From: Candidatus Kuenenia hertensis
GTDB lineage: Bacteria > Planctomycetota > Brocadiia > Brocadiales > Brocadiaceae
Reading direction: 5' to 3'
Assembly (NCBI GenBank): GCA_021646465.1
Contig: SOET01000003.1
Span: 80,680 to 144,679 of the forward strand
DNA: 64,000 nucleotides
Part shown: piece after piece, positions 27,682 to 36,766 of the stretch
Layout of the letters: each line of letters starts with the position of its first letter
Position numbering within the stretch: position 1 is the first letter of the stretch
Notes under the pieces: generated by a model
Told to the model about the DNA's origin: nothing
The model's database searches: none
Seen by the model: the letters and a program-made list of their open reading frames with translations, nothing else
Program-made: the position numbers and the translations under genes

Positions 27682-27701
27682 ATTAAAAAAATTGTGTCGT
27701 T

Positions 27702-29021
27702 TTATGATTGAGTTGCAATGATTTCCGTTTCACCCATATACGGCTGAAGAACATCCGGAATCCGGATTGAACCGTCTTCCTGCTGGTATGTTTCAAGGAT
27801 TGCTATGACGGTTCTCGGCAATGCTAATCCCGAACCGTTTAAGGTGTGTAAAAATTGTAGCTTGCCATTTTCATCCCGAAAACGCAAATTGATACGTCTT
27901 GCCTGAAAATCTTCGAAGTTACTGCAGGAAGAAACTTCAAGATATTTGTCTACACCGGGAGCCCAAACTTCTATATCATAACATTTAGCGGCAGCAAAGC
28001 TCATATCTCCTGTACACAATTTTACTACCCTGTATTCCAGTCCAAGTAATTGTAAGATTTTTTCCGCATTAGCAAGAAGTGATTCCAATTCATCATAAGA
28101 GGTCTCAGGCCTTACAAGTTTTACCAATTCTACCTTGTTGAACTGGTGTACCCGCATAATACCCCTCGTGTCTTTTCCATATGAACCGGCCTCCCTGCGA
28201 AAACATGGGGTGTAAGCAGTGTAATAAATGGGAAGGTTTTTACAAGAAAGGATTTCGTCCCGGTGAATATTGGTTACGGGCACTTCCGCAGTTGGTACAA
28301 GAAAGAGGTCTTCGGTAACGGCTTTCTTTTCAGATGCGTGCGCGGTGTACATCTGTAATGTTCGATACATATCATCTTCCAGTTTAGGTAATTGTCCTGT
28401 ACCGGTCATAGACTTCCTGTTGACAAGAAACGGAGGAAAGATTTCTGTATATCCGTGGTCACGGGTATGTATATCCAGCATAAAATTAAAGAGCGCTCGT
28501 TCGAGTTTTGCACCAAACCCCTTTAATAGAATAAAACCGGAGCCGGTAATCTTAGCTGCCCGTTCAAGGTCGAGAATATCCAAAATCCTGCCTAACTCCC
28601 AGTGTGGTAACGGCGTAAAATGAAATGTTTTTCGTTTTCCCCAGGTTTTTACAATTTCGTTATCGGAGGCATCTCTACCAACGGGTACGTCCGTTGCCGG
28701 TATGTTAGGGATTCCAAGCAATAGATCGTTAAGTCGTGATTCCAGATCCCTTAATTCCGCATCAATGGACTTTATATCCTCTCCAATCTTTTTTGTTTCT
28801 TCAATTATAGCAGAAGCGTCTTGTCCTTTCTTTTTTAGTTCACTTACCGCTCTTGATTTCTCATTACGTTGATTTTTCAATTGTTCGCAGAGGTGAATCT
28901 TTTTCCTGCGTTGGGCGTCTATTTCTAAAATAGTATCTATGTTTACGGCATTTTCGTGTTTATTGGTAATTGCCTGTTTTACCGTGTCGGTATTATTTCT
29001 TATGAAATTTATATCAAGCAT
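27702..29021 (-). CDS. serS: seryl-tRNA synthetase
   Basis: 439 residues. N-terminal coiled-coil arm (residues 30-105). Class II motifs: [20 protein letters not shown] (motif 1 region), [20 protein letters not shown] (motif 2), and [20 protein letters not shown] (motif 3). It charges tRNA-Ser. Downstream convergent with the ispF group. Confidence 0.97.
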   Translation of the reverse strand: MLDINFIRNNTDTVKQAITNKHENAVNIDTILEIDAQRRKKIHLCEQLKNQRNEKSRAVSELKKKGQDASAIIEETKKIGEDIKSIDAELRDLESRLNDLLLGIPNIPATDVPVGRDASDNEIVKTWGKRKTFHFTPLPHWELGRILDILDLERAAKITGSGFILLKGFGAKLERALFNFMLDIHTRDHGYTEIFPPFLVNRKSMTGTGQLPKLEDDMYRTLQMYTAHASEKKAVTEDLFLVPTAEVPVTNIHRDEILSCKNLPIYYTAYTPCFRREAGSYGKDTRGIMRVHQFNKVELVKLVRPETSYDELESLLANAEKILQLLGLEYRVVKLCTGDMSFAAAKCYDIEVWAPGVDKYLEVSSCSNFEDFQARRINLRFRDENGKLQFLHTLNGSGLALPRTVIAILETYQQEDGSIRIPDVLQPYMGETEIIATQS

Positions 29022-29305
29022 ATATATTCGTATCTCCCCTGGCTAATTGCTAAATTGACAGGTGAATTATATGCAATCGTTTTGAAAAAATCTAGGAGTT
29101 TTCCGGATGGTGATTATAAAATGCAAATTCCGGTTTTTATTATTTATTTTATTCGAAAACCTGATTTGTTTGACTATAACCATTTAATCACTTAATCAAG
29201 TTGTATCCTACATACATTGCTATCACATTTATCGCGGTTGCGTGGGATGGTAGAAAAAACTATTGGGTTTGCGCTTACAACAGAGAGATGTTTTGCAAAG
29301 GGAAC

Positions 29306-30679
29306 TTAATTTCCATTTGCCTTTGAAGCACAGGTAATCCCCCATTCTTTCACCCGGTACTCTATCTTTCTGAGGGATATCCCCAGTATCTTTGCGGCTT
29401 CCTGTTTGTTGCCCTTAGTTAACTGAAGGGTATTCGTAATAAGTTCTTTCTCCGCCTCTCTCCATGAAGTGCCCAAAGTTAATGTAATGGAAGGGATGTC
29501 CCCTTTTCTGGGCACAATGCTTCCTGGCAGGTGTTTTTTTAATATCTTGTTGCCGGAACATAACACCATTGCCCTTTCTATCACATTTTCCAGTTCACGG
29601 ATATTCCCAGGCCAATCATAATCCATCAAAACTTTTTCTATTTCAGGCGCAACCCTTATGACTTTTTTATGTAATTTGTCATTGTTCTTTTTAATAAAAT
29701 GATTGATCAGGAGAGGGATATCCGATTTCCTCTCCCGTAACGGCGGCATTGCTATATTTATCACATTCAGGCGATAATACAAGTCTTCACGAAATTCGTT
29801 TTTCTTCACCGATTCTAACAAGTCCTTGTTAGTGGCGGCTATAATGCGCACGTTTGCTTTCTTTGTTTCGGTACTCCCCAGGGGGATATATTCTCCTTCC
29901 TGCAGTACGCGCAATATTTTCGCCTGAACCGATTTTGAAATATCGCCCACTTCATCCATAAAGAGTGTTCCGCCGTTTGCCTTTTCAAATAATCCTATCT
30001 TATCTCTCATAGCTCCGGTGTAAGAACCCTTCACGTGCCCAAATAAGGTGCTCTCCAGAAATTCATCTGACAGAGTTGCGCAGTTTATCACCACAAATTC
30101 CTTCTCTTTTCTGCTGCTGTTCAGGTAAATCGCCTTGGCAATAAGTTCTTTCCCTGTGCCGCTTTCACCGGTGATTAATACGGTCGCATCGCTGCGCGCC
30201 GCCTTTAACGCGATATTCATCAGATTACACATTTTCCTTGAGTTGCCGACAATGCCGGTATTTCTGCTTAGCTCCTCAAGACTGGAAGGCTGCAATTGGT
30301 CGGATATAATATTTTGCTGCAATATCATGCGGTCGACATTTTTCAGAATATCATCTACTTCAAAAGGCTTGGTGATAAAATTAAAGGCACCCAATCTCAT
30401 TGCCTCAACGGCCATTTCTATTTCGCCGAAAGCAGTGATCATTAATATTGACGGATCATATAATTCCTTCGCGTCCTTCAAAATGTCCATCCCGCTGACG
30501 TTTCCGGAAAGTCTGATGTCGGATATGATAACCGGGAATCTTTGCTGCTTGATAAGCTCCCATGCCTCTTCTCCCGATCCTGTTGACTGTACCTCAATGC
30601 CATGTTCCTTCAAAGTATTGCAGAGTATTTTTCGGCAAATATCATTATCTTCAACAATCAAAACACTTGCTTTTTTCAT
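29306..30679 (-). CDS. sigma-54-dependent response regulator (NtrC family)
   Basis: 457 residues. Receiver domain at 1-120 with phospho-acceptor Asp in VIISDIRLSG. AAA+ domain with Walker A GESGTGKELIAKAIY, the sigma-54 contact loop GSYTGA (GAFTGA variant), Walker B GGTLFMDEVGDI and ATNKDLL. The C-terminal Fis-type helix-turn-helix is EAAKILGISLRKIEYRVKEW. It activates sigma-54 promoters upon phosphorylation. No histidine kinase lies next to it, and its targets are unknown. It stands at the edge of the envelope gene cluster. Confidence 0.95.
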   Translation of the reverse strand: MKKASVLIVEDNDICRKILCNTLKEHGIEVQSTGSGEEAWELIKQQRFPVIISDIRLSGNVSGMDILKDAKELYDPSILMITAFGEIEMAVEAMRLGAFNFITKPFEVDDILKNVDRMILQQNIISDQLQPSSLEELSRNTGIVGNSRKMCNLMNIALKAARSDATVLITGESGTGKELIAKAIYLNSSRKEKEFVVINCATLSDEFLESTLFGHVKGSYTGAMRDKIGLFEKANGGTLFMDEVGDISKSVQAKILRVLQEGEYIPLGSTETKKANVRIIAATNKDLLESVKKNEFREDLYYRLNVINIAMPPLRERKSDIPLLINHFIKKNNDKLHKKVIRVAPEIEKVLMDYDWPGNIRELENVIERAMVLCSGNKILKKHLPGSIVPRKGDIPSITLTLGTSWREAEKELITNTLQLTKGNKQEAAKILGISLRKIEYRVKEWGITCASKANGN

Positions 30680-30772
30680 AGCTAGTTATTTTTCCCCTGT
30701 TATAAAACGATAAACTATTCTGTTTTGCTTCAGATGGAAATGGAAGTTTTCTTTACTTATTTCTGCAAAACG

Positions 30773-31093
30773 TCATTTTCTCATAAAAAAGGATCGTGCA
30801 AATAATCCCATGAAAATACCAGGGATTATGCCAATTAAAAGGTGATTGTTCAGGTAGGAGTAAAGCCTGATTGCTGTTGGTGTAACGAACACAAACAGGG
30901 AATCCCATTTGTGTTTAAAATATAACCAGTCAATGTGTTGTATTCCCATATAATCAACCAAAAGCAGAATTGATATCGGGATAGAAATGAATAAGAGGAA
31001 CCTGAATAGCACATATCTCAGAAGCAAACCTAACGAAGCTCCTGCAATTATCCCCAGGCTGAATTTTGTTATTGCTTGAGTATTGAATTCCAT
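30773..31093 (-). CDS. small membrane protein
   Basis: 106 residues from the ATG at 31093, with AGGAG about 9 bases before it. Hydrophobic segments are at about 10-27, 30-48 and 84-102 (LLIGIIPGIFMGLFARSF), giving two or three membrane helices. The region FSLGIIAGASLGLLLRYVLF is glycine-rich as in FUN14-type membrane proteins, a possible but unproven relation. It is followed by the sigma-54 regulator on the same strand. Confidence 0.65.
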   Translation of the reverse strand: MEFNTQAITKFSLGIIAGASLGLLLRYVLFRFLLFISIPISILLLVDYMGIQHIDWLYFKHKWDSLFVFVTPTAIRLYSYLNNHLLIGIIPGIFMGLFARSFFMRK

Positions 31094-31135
31094 CAATAGT
31101 TCTCCTATATAAATGAAAGCAGCATACTATGGAAA

Positions 31136-31344
31136 GGGAGCATTCCCGGTTTTTTGTAAAACTATCGTTTATTATGCTTCGACGGAGTTTATCCTGAGCG
31201 GTAAAGATGCTTCGACTCCGCTCAGCATGACATAAGCGAAGGGCTCAGCATGACGATCACAGTCACCCTGAGCGGAGTCGAAGGGTTTTTTCATCTTTTG
31301 ATGGAATTAAAGATGCTTTTTTACAAAAAACCGGGAATGCTCCC
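31136..31344. mobile_element. MITE-like fold-back element, family A, copy 1
   Basis: 209 bases bounded by GGGAGCATTCCCGGTTTTTT and its exact inverse AAAAAACCGGGAATGCTCCC. The interior carries GCTTCGACTCCGCTCAGCAT and CCTGAGCGGAGTCGAAGG palindromes. A nearly identical copy in reverse orientation lies at 41690-41896 and a divergent one at 35162-35304. It contains no gene, so it would depend on a transposase in trans. Confidence 0.85.
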
Positions 31345-31398
31345 CTATGGAAACTTGTGTGAGTTAGCACTCACACAAGTTTCCATAGATATGTCCGA

Positions 31399-32121
31399 TT
31401 ATTTATTTATAAGACGCAACTCCCGGAGCACAGCCTGGGCCTGATTATGCCGCTTCCAGATAAGGTCTTCATATGAATCTCTATAGGGATCTTTTATTTT
31501 ATTTGAAATCTGGTAGAGAGGGAGTTTGACCTTTAACAATTTCAATTCCTGCCGTAATTTCGGAATATCTTTTTCGATTCCCGCAATTTCGCCCTTTATA
31601 CGATCGATCTTAGACTGATATTCAGATTGTATCTCCCGGACATCATCAGATTGCGCATGTGTAGTTAGTGACGAAGACATTATTTCCGACAGATTCGCAT
31701 ATAAAAGATGCAGGTATTTTTTTGAATTTAGCAGTTCTCCTTCTTTTCGTTTTAACAAGTCTTCTTTAATTTTAATCTCCTCGTTAATTATCGGGGTTTG
31801 ATCTCTTGTGGATTCAATAAATCGTTCCAGCAATTGGGAGCCTCTGTGTGCTTTTGTATTTGCCGATAACGACTCGGAAGGATTATTCGGTTTCGCAGTT
31901 CTTTCAGGCTTTTCATTTACATGGTTCTCAGTAGATATATTGGGTTCTTCCTTATCTTCCTGTAAGATGACTGATGCGAATTGATAATTTTTGGGCAATG
32001 CAGATTCCATGCCTTGCTGGTGTAATGACTCCGTGACAATCGGTTCGTCGGCAAAGGCCATGGTTGTAAAAGCTGTATTGCACATACATGCCAGCGCGAT
32101 AATTATATTTTTAGTACTCAT
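31399..32121 (-). CDS. secreted coiled-coil protein
   Basis: 240 residues. N-terminal signal peptide (IIIALACMCNTAFTTMAFA). A low-complexity Asn/Glu/Ser region follows to about residue 105, then a predicted coiled coil (KIKEDLLKRKEGELLNSKKY through DIPKLRQELKLLKVKLPLY) and a charged end. No enzyme motif. It is the last gene of the minus-strand ExbB/ExbD/TonB-like cluster. Probably a periplasmic structural or scaffolding component. Confidence 0.65.
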   Translation of the reverse strand: MSTKNIIIALACMCNTAFTTMAFADEPIVTESLHQQGMESALPKNYQFASVILQEDKEEPNISTENHVNEKPERTAKPNNPSESLSANTKAHRGSQLLERFIESTRDQTPIINEEIKIKEDLLKRKEGELLNSKKYLHLLYANLSEIMSSSLTTHAQSDDVREIQSEYQSKIDRIKGEIAGIEKDIPKLRQELKLLKVKLPLYQISNKIKDPYRDSYEDLIWKRHNQAQAVLRELRLINK

Positions 32122-32184
32122 ACTATATTCTCCTGTTACAATAAATTGTTCTTTATAGGGTTAATGAATTTACTATTTTTCAGA

Positions 32185-32943
32185 TCAACTTCTGTGAAAA
32201 TCTTCCGCGGCTTCTTTAAATCCTTTGTATTCCTCTGAATAATCCTCTATTCCAATCGACATTACTTTCTGTATGGCATTCTTCAGCATAACCTTAAATT
32301 CCTGGAGTTTTCTGACCAACCGTTGATGTTTTGCCATAATTTCCTTTGGATTACCGGAACCGGAGAAGGCAACGCCGATCTTCTGGCGAATTTTTGCAGA
32401 GTTGCTGTAAACCTCAGCAAGTGCCTGGAGATCAGACTTAAAGCCCTCCATGGTCTTCTGCACATCATCGAAGGTATTGGCAAGTTCTTCCACCTCCCTG
32501 CTCTGTTCCTCGAAAAAGGAGCTAAGTATATTGTAATTCATATTGCTTTCTTTACTTTTATATTCAAGGGCGCGGGCCTTGAGATTATGGCTGAATTCCC
32601 TCAGATCAATCGGTATGGATTTCGCCTTATTCAGGCCGTCATAGTACTCCCTAATCGTTTCAAAGGTCTCTCCTATGGCGAGGGTAGTATTGGCAACGGC
32701 ATCTTCGGTAGGGTTTTTGTTCAATTCTTCAGTTGCAGCGTGAAGATTATCGATATTGTCTATTATTTTTTCCACATTGGTAATTCGGTTTATGTTCTGA
32801 TTAATCTGTTTTAGTTTCTCGATGGAAAAGTCTTCCAGATACGTTGATACCTGACGTTCATGCTCTGCTTTAACTACTTTCGGATGGGCGATCAGTACAA
32901 AAGACGAGAGAGCAAGTGCATAATAGATAAAACGATTTCGCAT
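32185..32943 (-). CDS. secreted helical protein, unknown function
   Basis: 252 residues with signal peptide (YYALALSSFVLIAHPKVVKA). The mature part is almost wholly helical with heptad-like spacing (LKQINQNINRITNVEKIIDN; FFEEQSREVEELANTFDDVQ). No family is recognised. Located between two other exported proteins of the cluster with short gaps (17 and 63 bases). A GAAAGGAGATTA ribosome site is visible. Confidence 0.65.
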   Translation of the reverse strand: MRNRFIYYALALSSFVLIAHPKVVKAEHERQVSTYLEDFSIEKLKQINQNINRITNVEKIIDNIDNLHAATEELNKNPTEDAVANTTLAIGETFETIREYYDGLNKAKSIPIDLREFSHNLKARALEYKSKESNMNYNILSSFFEEQSREVEELANTFDDVQKTMEGFKSDLQALAEVYSNSAKIRQKIGVAFSGSGNPKEIMAKHQRLVRKLQEFKVMLKNAIQKVMSIGIEDYSEEYKGFKEAAEDFHRS

Positions 32944-32960
32944 AATATAATCTCCTTTCT

Positions 32961-33650
32961 CTAATTATTAACGAGCATTAAGCCCAAACCTTTATCCAGC
33001 AACAGTTGCTGGTTTTCAAGACTCAGTTGCTTAAACACCTTATTTGCCATGGGGTCAAATATCGTTCTCAATGCGAGATAGGCAAATATCATATCCTCCT
33101 GAGACGGATCGTTGGCAAGTTCCAGATAATCTTTATACAGACTGGCAAGGGTATACGGATTATTGCTCTGTAATTGTTCATTGATGATTTGCGCCTTGAT
33201 TTCGTCCAGTCTTACCTGTTTGTTGATTTCTCCCGAAAGACGCTGGCTTTCGAACAAGTAGTTCTTTTTGGCGGTAATTTCATAGAGAAGAGTAAGGCTC
33301 TGGATGTGGTCGATGCGGGCAGGACATGCCTTGTCTTCCGCATTGCAGTATATATTCAATGCCTCGGCGGCGCGAATGGCATTATTTGTTTGCCCCAAAT
33401 TCTTGTACGCTATCGCCAGGAACAGACTTCCCCTGTGATGAATCCCGGTCTTTTTTGTCTTTTGCACAAGGTATTCTGCATGTTTCCTGACTTCCTCCCA
33501 GTTACCAACCGCCGCTTCCGTATGCATCTTCCTTTCTATTTTATCCAGTTTTTTCTGAGACACGGAAAACAAAGCGCCGTGAGAATCCTGCAGAGAAAAA
33601 CATTGCGCCGTTAATACAAACATTATCAGTACTAATAAGACTTTATACAT
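32961..33650 (-). CDS. exported TPR-like protein
   Basis: About 229 residues from MYKVLLVLIMFVLTAQCFS, preceded by AAAGGAGCC; an upstream ATG at 33677 lacks a good site. N-terminal signal or lipoprotein-like sequence ends at a cysteine. The rest is helical with TPR-like repeats (GNWEEVRKHAEYLVQKTKKT; SLFLAIAYKNLGQTNNAIRA). It is a paralogue of the protein at 34498-35133: both have the YCNAEDKACPAR / CNTASLACANPL spacing of cysteines and the LA/C-SLYKDYLEL / LCTLYQDLDDT segment. Confidence 0.7.
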   Translation of the reverse strand: MYKVLLVLIMFVLTAQCFSLQDSHGALFSVSQKKLDKIERKMHTEAAVGNWEEVRKHAEYLVQKTKKTGIHHRGSLFLAIAYKNLGQTNNAIRAAEALNIYCNAEDKACPARIDHIQSLTLLYEITAKKNYLFESQRLSGEINKQVRLDEIKAQIINEQLQSNNPYTLASLYKDYLELANDPSQEDMIFAYLALRTIFDPMANKVFKQLSLENQQLLLDKGLGLMLVNN

Positions 33651-33699
33651 GGTGATGGCTCCTTTCTCTTTTTTCATGTATAGTTAATGAAAATAATTT

Positions 33700-34035
33700 T
33701 TAATCGTCTACCGTTTCATATTTCTCAATAGTAGCATCTTTCCACGTCTTTAATTTCTCTTGCAAATGTTTAGCCGAGCTTGACCTGGCCTTCCATGCGT
33801 TGATTACTGCTACCAGTTCTTTTAATTCCTGCGGTAACTCACTATCCTTCTCTTTTACGACTGATTGTGCCTCTGCAATCTGTTTTGTCTCCTGTATCTT
33901 TTTATTACCCTGGCGGAGAGCAGCAAGTTTACCAATGGCAATCTGTTTTGTATGAAACAAATCAAAAAAATAGAACATTGCGAATATGCTGCAAAAACCA
34001 ACGAAACCAATGATGACGAATACAAATTTTCTCAT
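33700..34035 (-). CDS. small single-pass membrane protein
   Basis: 111 residues. One N-terminal membrane segment (FVFVIIGFVGFCSIFAMFYF), then a helical lysine-rich domain (KIQETKQIAEAQSVVKEKDS). No cleavage site is clear, so it is probably an anchored periplasmic protein. GGAGGATAAAACGCC precedes the start. Part of the same minus-strand cluster. Confidence 0.6.
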   Translation of the reverse strand: MRKFVFVIIGFVGFCSIFAMFYFFDLFHTKQIAIGKLAALRQGNKKIQETKQIAEAQSVVKEKDSELPQELKELVAVINAWKARSSSAKHLQEKLKTWKDATIEKYETVDD

Positions 34036-34079
34036 GGCGTTTTATCCTCCTTTCTTTTTTGGAAATAATCTTACTTATT

Positions 34080-34480
34080 TGTGCTACTCAACGTAATTCA
34101 GCAAACTACCGTAGCGCAAATGCATTCCCAAACTCCTGTTTGGGAATGCATTTGTTTGAGAAACTCCGGTTTCTCACTTGTCTGACATCTACCTGACGGT
34201 AGTAAGGGCAGTCAAGGTAGTCAGGAAATAAAATCATCCGATTCAGACAGTAAGTTTGCAGACTTGATAATTTGTTACATCAAAGCCTCTCGGGAAACAG
34301 AGTTTCCGACGCCAGTGCGTTTCCAAACAGGAGTTTGGGAACGAGCCAGGGATGTGTATTACACACTGAATAGTTGCACTCATTTTCCTTCAATTCCCCC
34401 TTTATTTTGTTCAAAGAGCTATGCCTCTTTTCTTATATAGTCTGAATTAATTTGTTTCCGGTGACGACTTCGAAGTGTTT
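34080..34480. repeat. gene-free region with palindromic repeats
   Basis: No gene is visible here. It holds several hairpins: AAATGCATTCCCAAACTCC with TGTTTGGGAATGCATTT at about 34115-34152, a GAGAAACTCCGGTTTCTC fold, and near 34320 an inverse copy of the CAAACAGGAGTTTGGGAA segment. These look like dispersed repeats rather than regulatory sites. Confidence 0.6.
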
Positions 34481-34497
34481 TTTAAAAAAAGTTTAGG

Positions 34498-35133
34498 TCA
34501 TCGATGGATATCAACCCTCATATTCCTTTTTACAAACATCTTTTGTATCTTTTCCGGCAGGCGTTGATACATTTCACCGGCCTTTGGGTGGTAAATCGTC
34601 CAGGCGCATGTATAAAATCTTATTAACTCTTCCTGGTTTAATTCGGCATTAGTATCGTCTAAATCCTGGTACAATGTACAAAGCTCCTCCGGATTGCCCC
34701 GGAGCGTCTCCTGATGCCTTATCATTGCCCGTATTTGTTCCGCTTTCAAACGGTCGTAGATGTTTTTCCACAGCTCATGGGCTTTTTTCAAATAGGCATG
34801 TTTTCCGGTGATAATGTATGCTATTGTGCAGATCTCAATATGTGCTAACGGGTTTGCGCACGCCAAAGATGCGGTATTACATTCAGTTTCAAACTGTTCC
34901 AACACCTTCAATGCTTCTTTATTACGATCCAAACGAAATAACGCCTTAATTTTTAAGCGGTATGCATCATGACTATTGCCATCCTTTTTTAGTATTTCAT
35001 TCGTATACGCAACTACCTCTCCTTCATGGTTATCCAGAGTTTCCGATATATATGCATCACGAATCATTTCCTTATATGAATGATCGTTGGACTGCATACA
35101 ATGTATGATCAAAAGGACTAAAAATACGGTCAT
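34498..35133 (-). CDS. exported TPR-like protein, paralogue
   Basis: 211 residues. The short hydrophobic N-terminus (TVFLVLLIIHCMQS) suggests a signal or lipoprotein sequence. The remainder is tandem helical repeats (NEILKKDGNSHDAYRLKIKA; ALKVLEQFETECNTASLACA; GNPEELCTLYQDLDDTNAEL). Related in layout and conserved cysteines to the protein at 32961-33650. Probably a periplasmic partner of the ExbB/ExbD/TonB-like system. Function unknown. Confidence 0.65.
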   Translation of the reverse strand: MTVFLVLLIIHCMQSNDHSYKEMIRDAYISETLDNHEGEVVAYTNEILKKDGNSHDAYRLKIKALFRLDRNKEALKVLEQFETECNTASLACANPLAHIEICTIAYIITGKHAYLKKAHELWKNIYDRLKAEQIRAMIRHQETLRGNPEELCTLYQDLDDTNAELNQEELIRFYTCAWTIYHPKAGEMYQRLPEKIQKMFVKRNMRVDIHR

Positions 35134-35161
35134 TTTTCATCTCCGAATGAAATGTTTTATT

Positions 35162-35304
35162 GGGAGCATTTCCAAATTGTTGAAAAAATACCATGTATGG
35201 ACGCAACCCTTCGACTCCGCTCAGGGTGACAAAATGGTCATGCTGAGCGGAGTCGAAGCATGAGGCACCTTATGCTACACAAGCTACAATTTGGGAATGC
35301 TCCC
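35162..35304. mobile_element. MITE-like fold-back element, family A, divergent copy
   Basis: 143 bases with ends GGGAGCATTTCCAAATTGT and ACAATTTGGGAATGCTCCC and the shared core CCTTCGACTCCGCTCAGGGT / GCTGAGCGGAGTCGAAGC. It sits between two minus-strand genes of the envelope cluster. Confidence 0.75.
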
Positions 35305-35320
35305 TGTTTTATTGGTCGGG

Positions 35321-35857
35321 TTAGCTGACAAACCGGAATCTGGATTCGTCTTTGTCAAGATATTTCAGCTTTATATAATCCCTTTTACCGTCCCGAATAG
35401 TAATTTCCCTGATAATCAAAACGAATCGGCCGGATACTGTCCGCTTAATGGCTCCAAAGAGTTCAAGCACATCCTGCTGTCGCAATCCGATATCCCTGAC
35501 TACTTGTATCATCTTTCCCATAAGATATTTGGTATATACGGTCTTTTCAGGGTAATATACGATCTCCAGCGGAATATCCGAAATCTCACTATACCAGGGA
35601 TAACCTTTTATTCTTTTTAGATAGTATTCCCTGTCCGAACTTAAGGCACTCAAAGCAAAACCGGTTGGCAGACTATTCCTCTTTTCCATTCCAAAACCGG
35701 TGACGGCAATATGAAAGGTATGCCGTATGGGATCGGGTTCGAAGGTATCGGTAGAACGAGGACGGATGATTAACCTGAATCCCATTCTGAGGAGGATTCC
35801 CTTGTGCCGTGCAGGATCCGGTACATCGAGGCTTTGGCATACCGTTTTCATCTCCAT
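35321..35857 (-). CDS. C-terminal domain of TonB-like protein, in shifted frame
   Basis: 178-codon frame that overlaps the 3' end of the TonB-like gene by 185 bases in another frame. From about residue 25 (MGFRLIIRPRSTDTFEPDPI) it reads as an ordinary beta-rich globular domain to the end (LGMKDYIKL-like tail ISIRDGKRDYIKLKYLDKDE region). The first 24 residues look like out-of-frame translation. A stop codon immediately precedes its first ATG. Two readings: a frameshift within 35673-35857 has split one protein, or it is a coupled overlapping gene. I favour the frameshift because the upstream frame turns into low-quality Ser/Tyr/Arg sequence over the overlap. Confidence 0.5.
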   Translation of the reverse strand: MEMKTVCQSLDVPDPARHKGILLRMGFRLIIRPRSTDTFEPDPIRHTFHIAVTGFGMEKRNSLPTGFALSALSSDREYYLKRIKGYPWYSEISDIPLEIVYYPEKTVYTKYLMGKMIQVVRDIGLRQQDVLELFGAIKRTVSGRFVLIIREITIRDGKRDYIKLKYLDKDESRFRFVS

Positions 35858-36368
35858 TCATCGAGTATGCGTTTATATAACTTTCGTAATACTGTTGATA
35901 TTCATCAGACGTGATATTGTCGTATAAGGCATGTTCACTATTTTCAAATGTCTTTTCAGCCGATTGTTCTTCTTTCGTGTCAGACACGGATGATGGAGTA
36001 TTTACGTGATAAGATTCCTGCTGTTTTTCATGGGTTTTGTGCTTCTTTTCCGAACTTGCCAGAGGACTCTGTACACGCTCCTGCACATTCTTTTCACGAA
36101 ACTGTTGTATTTCTTTTGTTTTCGGTTTGCTATTAATTAGTTCATTCACCGCCGCTAATTCTTGTGGAGAGGTGTATTCATCTTCCGGTATTTCTTCAAT
36201 CTTTTCTTCTTCAAATTCAACCGATTCCTCTTTGGCTTCTTCCTTCTTTACTTCTTCCTCCTGTAACTGCGGGGACTCATTGTATTTCATTGTCAGGTAA
36301 TAGAATGGGATAAAATGCACTACTATAATTATTGGCACAAAAATAGTTCTCAATGGCAATTTTCTCAT
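35673..36368 (-). CDS. TonB-like periplasmic-spanning protein
   Basis: About 231 residues from MRKLPLRTIFVPIIIVVHFI, with AAGGAG upstream. N-terminal membrane anchor (residues 8-24), then a long Glu/Lys-rich periplasm-spanning stretch (EEEVKKEEAKEESVEFEEEK and onward) as in TonB. No TonB C-terminal fold is visible in this frame, and the last 45 residues probably arise from a frameshift (see neighbouring overlapping frame). It starts one base after the ExbD stop, giving the canonical ExbB-ExbD-TonB order. Would transmit proton-motive energy to an outer-membrane partner. Confidence 0.6.
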   Translation of the reverse strand: MRKLPLRTIFVPIIIVVHFIPFYYLTMKYNESPQLQEEEVKKEEAKEESVEFEEEKIEEIPEDEYTSPQELAAVNELINSKPKTKEIQQFREKNVQERVQSPLASSEKKHKTHEKQQESYHVNTPSSVSDTKEEQSAEKTFENSEHALYDNITSDEYQQYYESYINAYSMNGDENGMPKPRCTGSCTAQGNPPQNGIQVNHPSSFYRYLRTRSHTAYLSYCRHRFWNGKEE

Positions 36369-36766
36369 TTTTCGGTAATCTCCTTTCCAATTATATGAAC
36401 ACATTTTATGGGCAGATTGGCTATTTTAAGATCGCGCAGCAAAGGCAGTATTTTATTCCAGGGGGTGGTTTTGCTTGCAAGGAACCGGATCTGTGAGTAT
36501 CCTGTTGAATATTCACCAAGCTTTGTGGCAAGCGCCTCCCCGTCTTCGAGCAACATACCCATTACATATAATTTATCTTCGTCATAATCGTACCTTACTT
36601 CCAGCACGTTATCAGTGCCGGTGGATGTCTGACTTCCATTTTCCTGCCTGATCTCCGGTATATTGATAAAACCAAATGCAGGCATAATGGCAATCACTAT
36701 GGCAAATATGGCTATAATAAGAAACACCATATCGCTTTGTATCGTAGAGGTAGTATCATCATGCAT
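36365..36766 (-). CDS. ExbD/TolR-like biopolymer transport protein
   Basis: About 133 residues from MHDDTTSTIQSD (GGAGGCAGACA before it). One membrane helix near the N-terminus (MVFLIIAIFAIVIAIMPAFG) preceded by an acidic Asp, then a periplasmic domain (YDEDKLYVMGMLLEDGEALA). The arrangement is that of ExbD/TolR, although the membrane Asp of the classical motif is replaced by the sequence SDMVFLI. It overlaps the end of the ExbB-like gene, as usual for this pair. Confidence 0.6.
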   Translation of the reverse strand: MHDDTTSTIQSDMVFLIIAIFAIVIAIMPAFGFINIPEIRQENGSQTSTGTDNVLEVRYDYDEDKLYVMGMLLEDGEALATKLGEYSTGYSQIRFLASKTTPWNKILPLLRDLKIANLPIKCVHIIGKEITEK

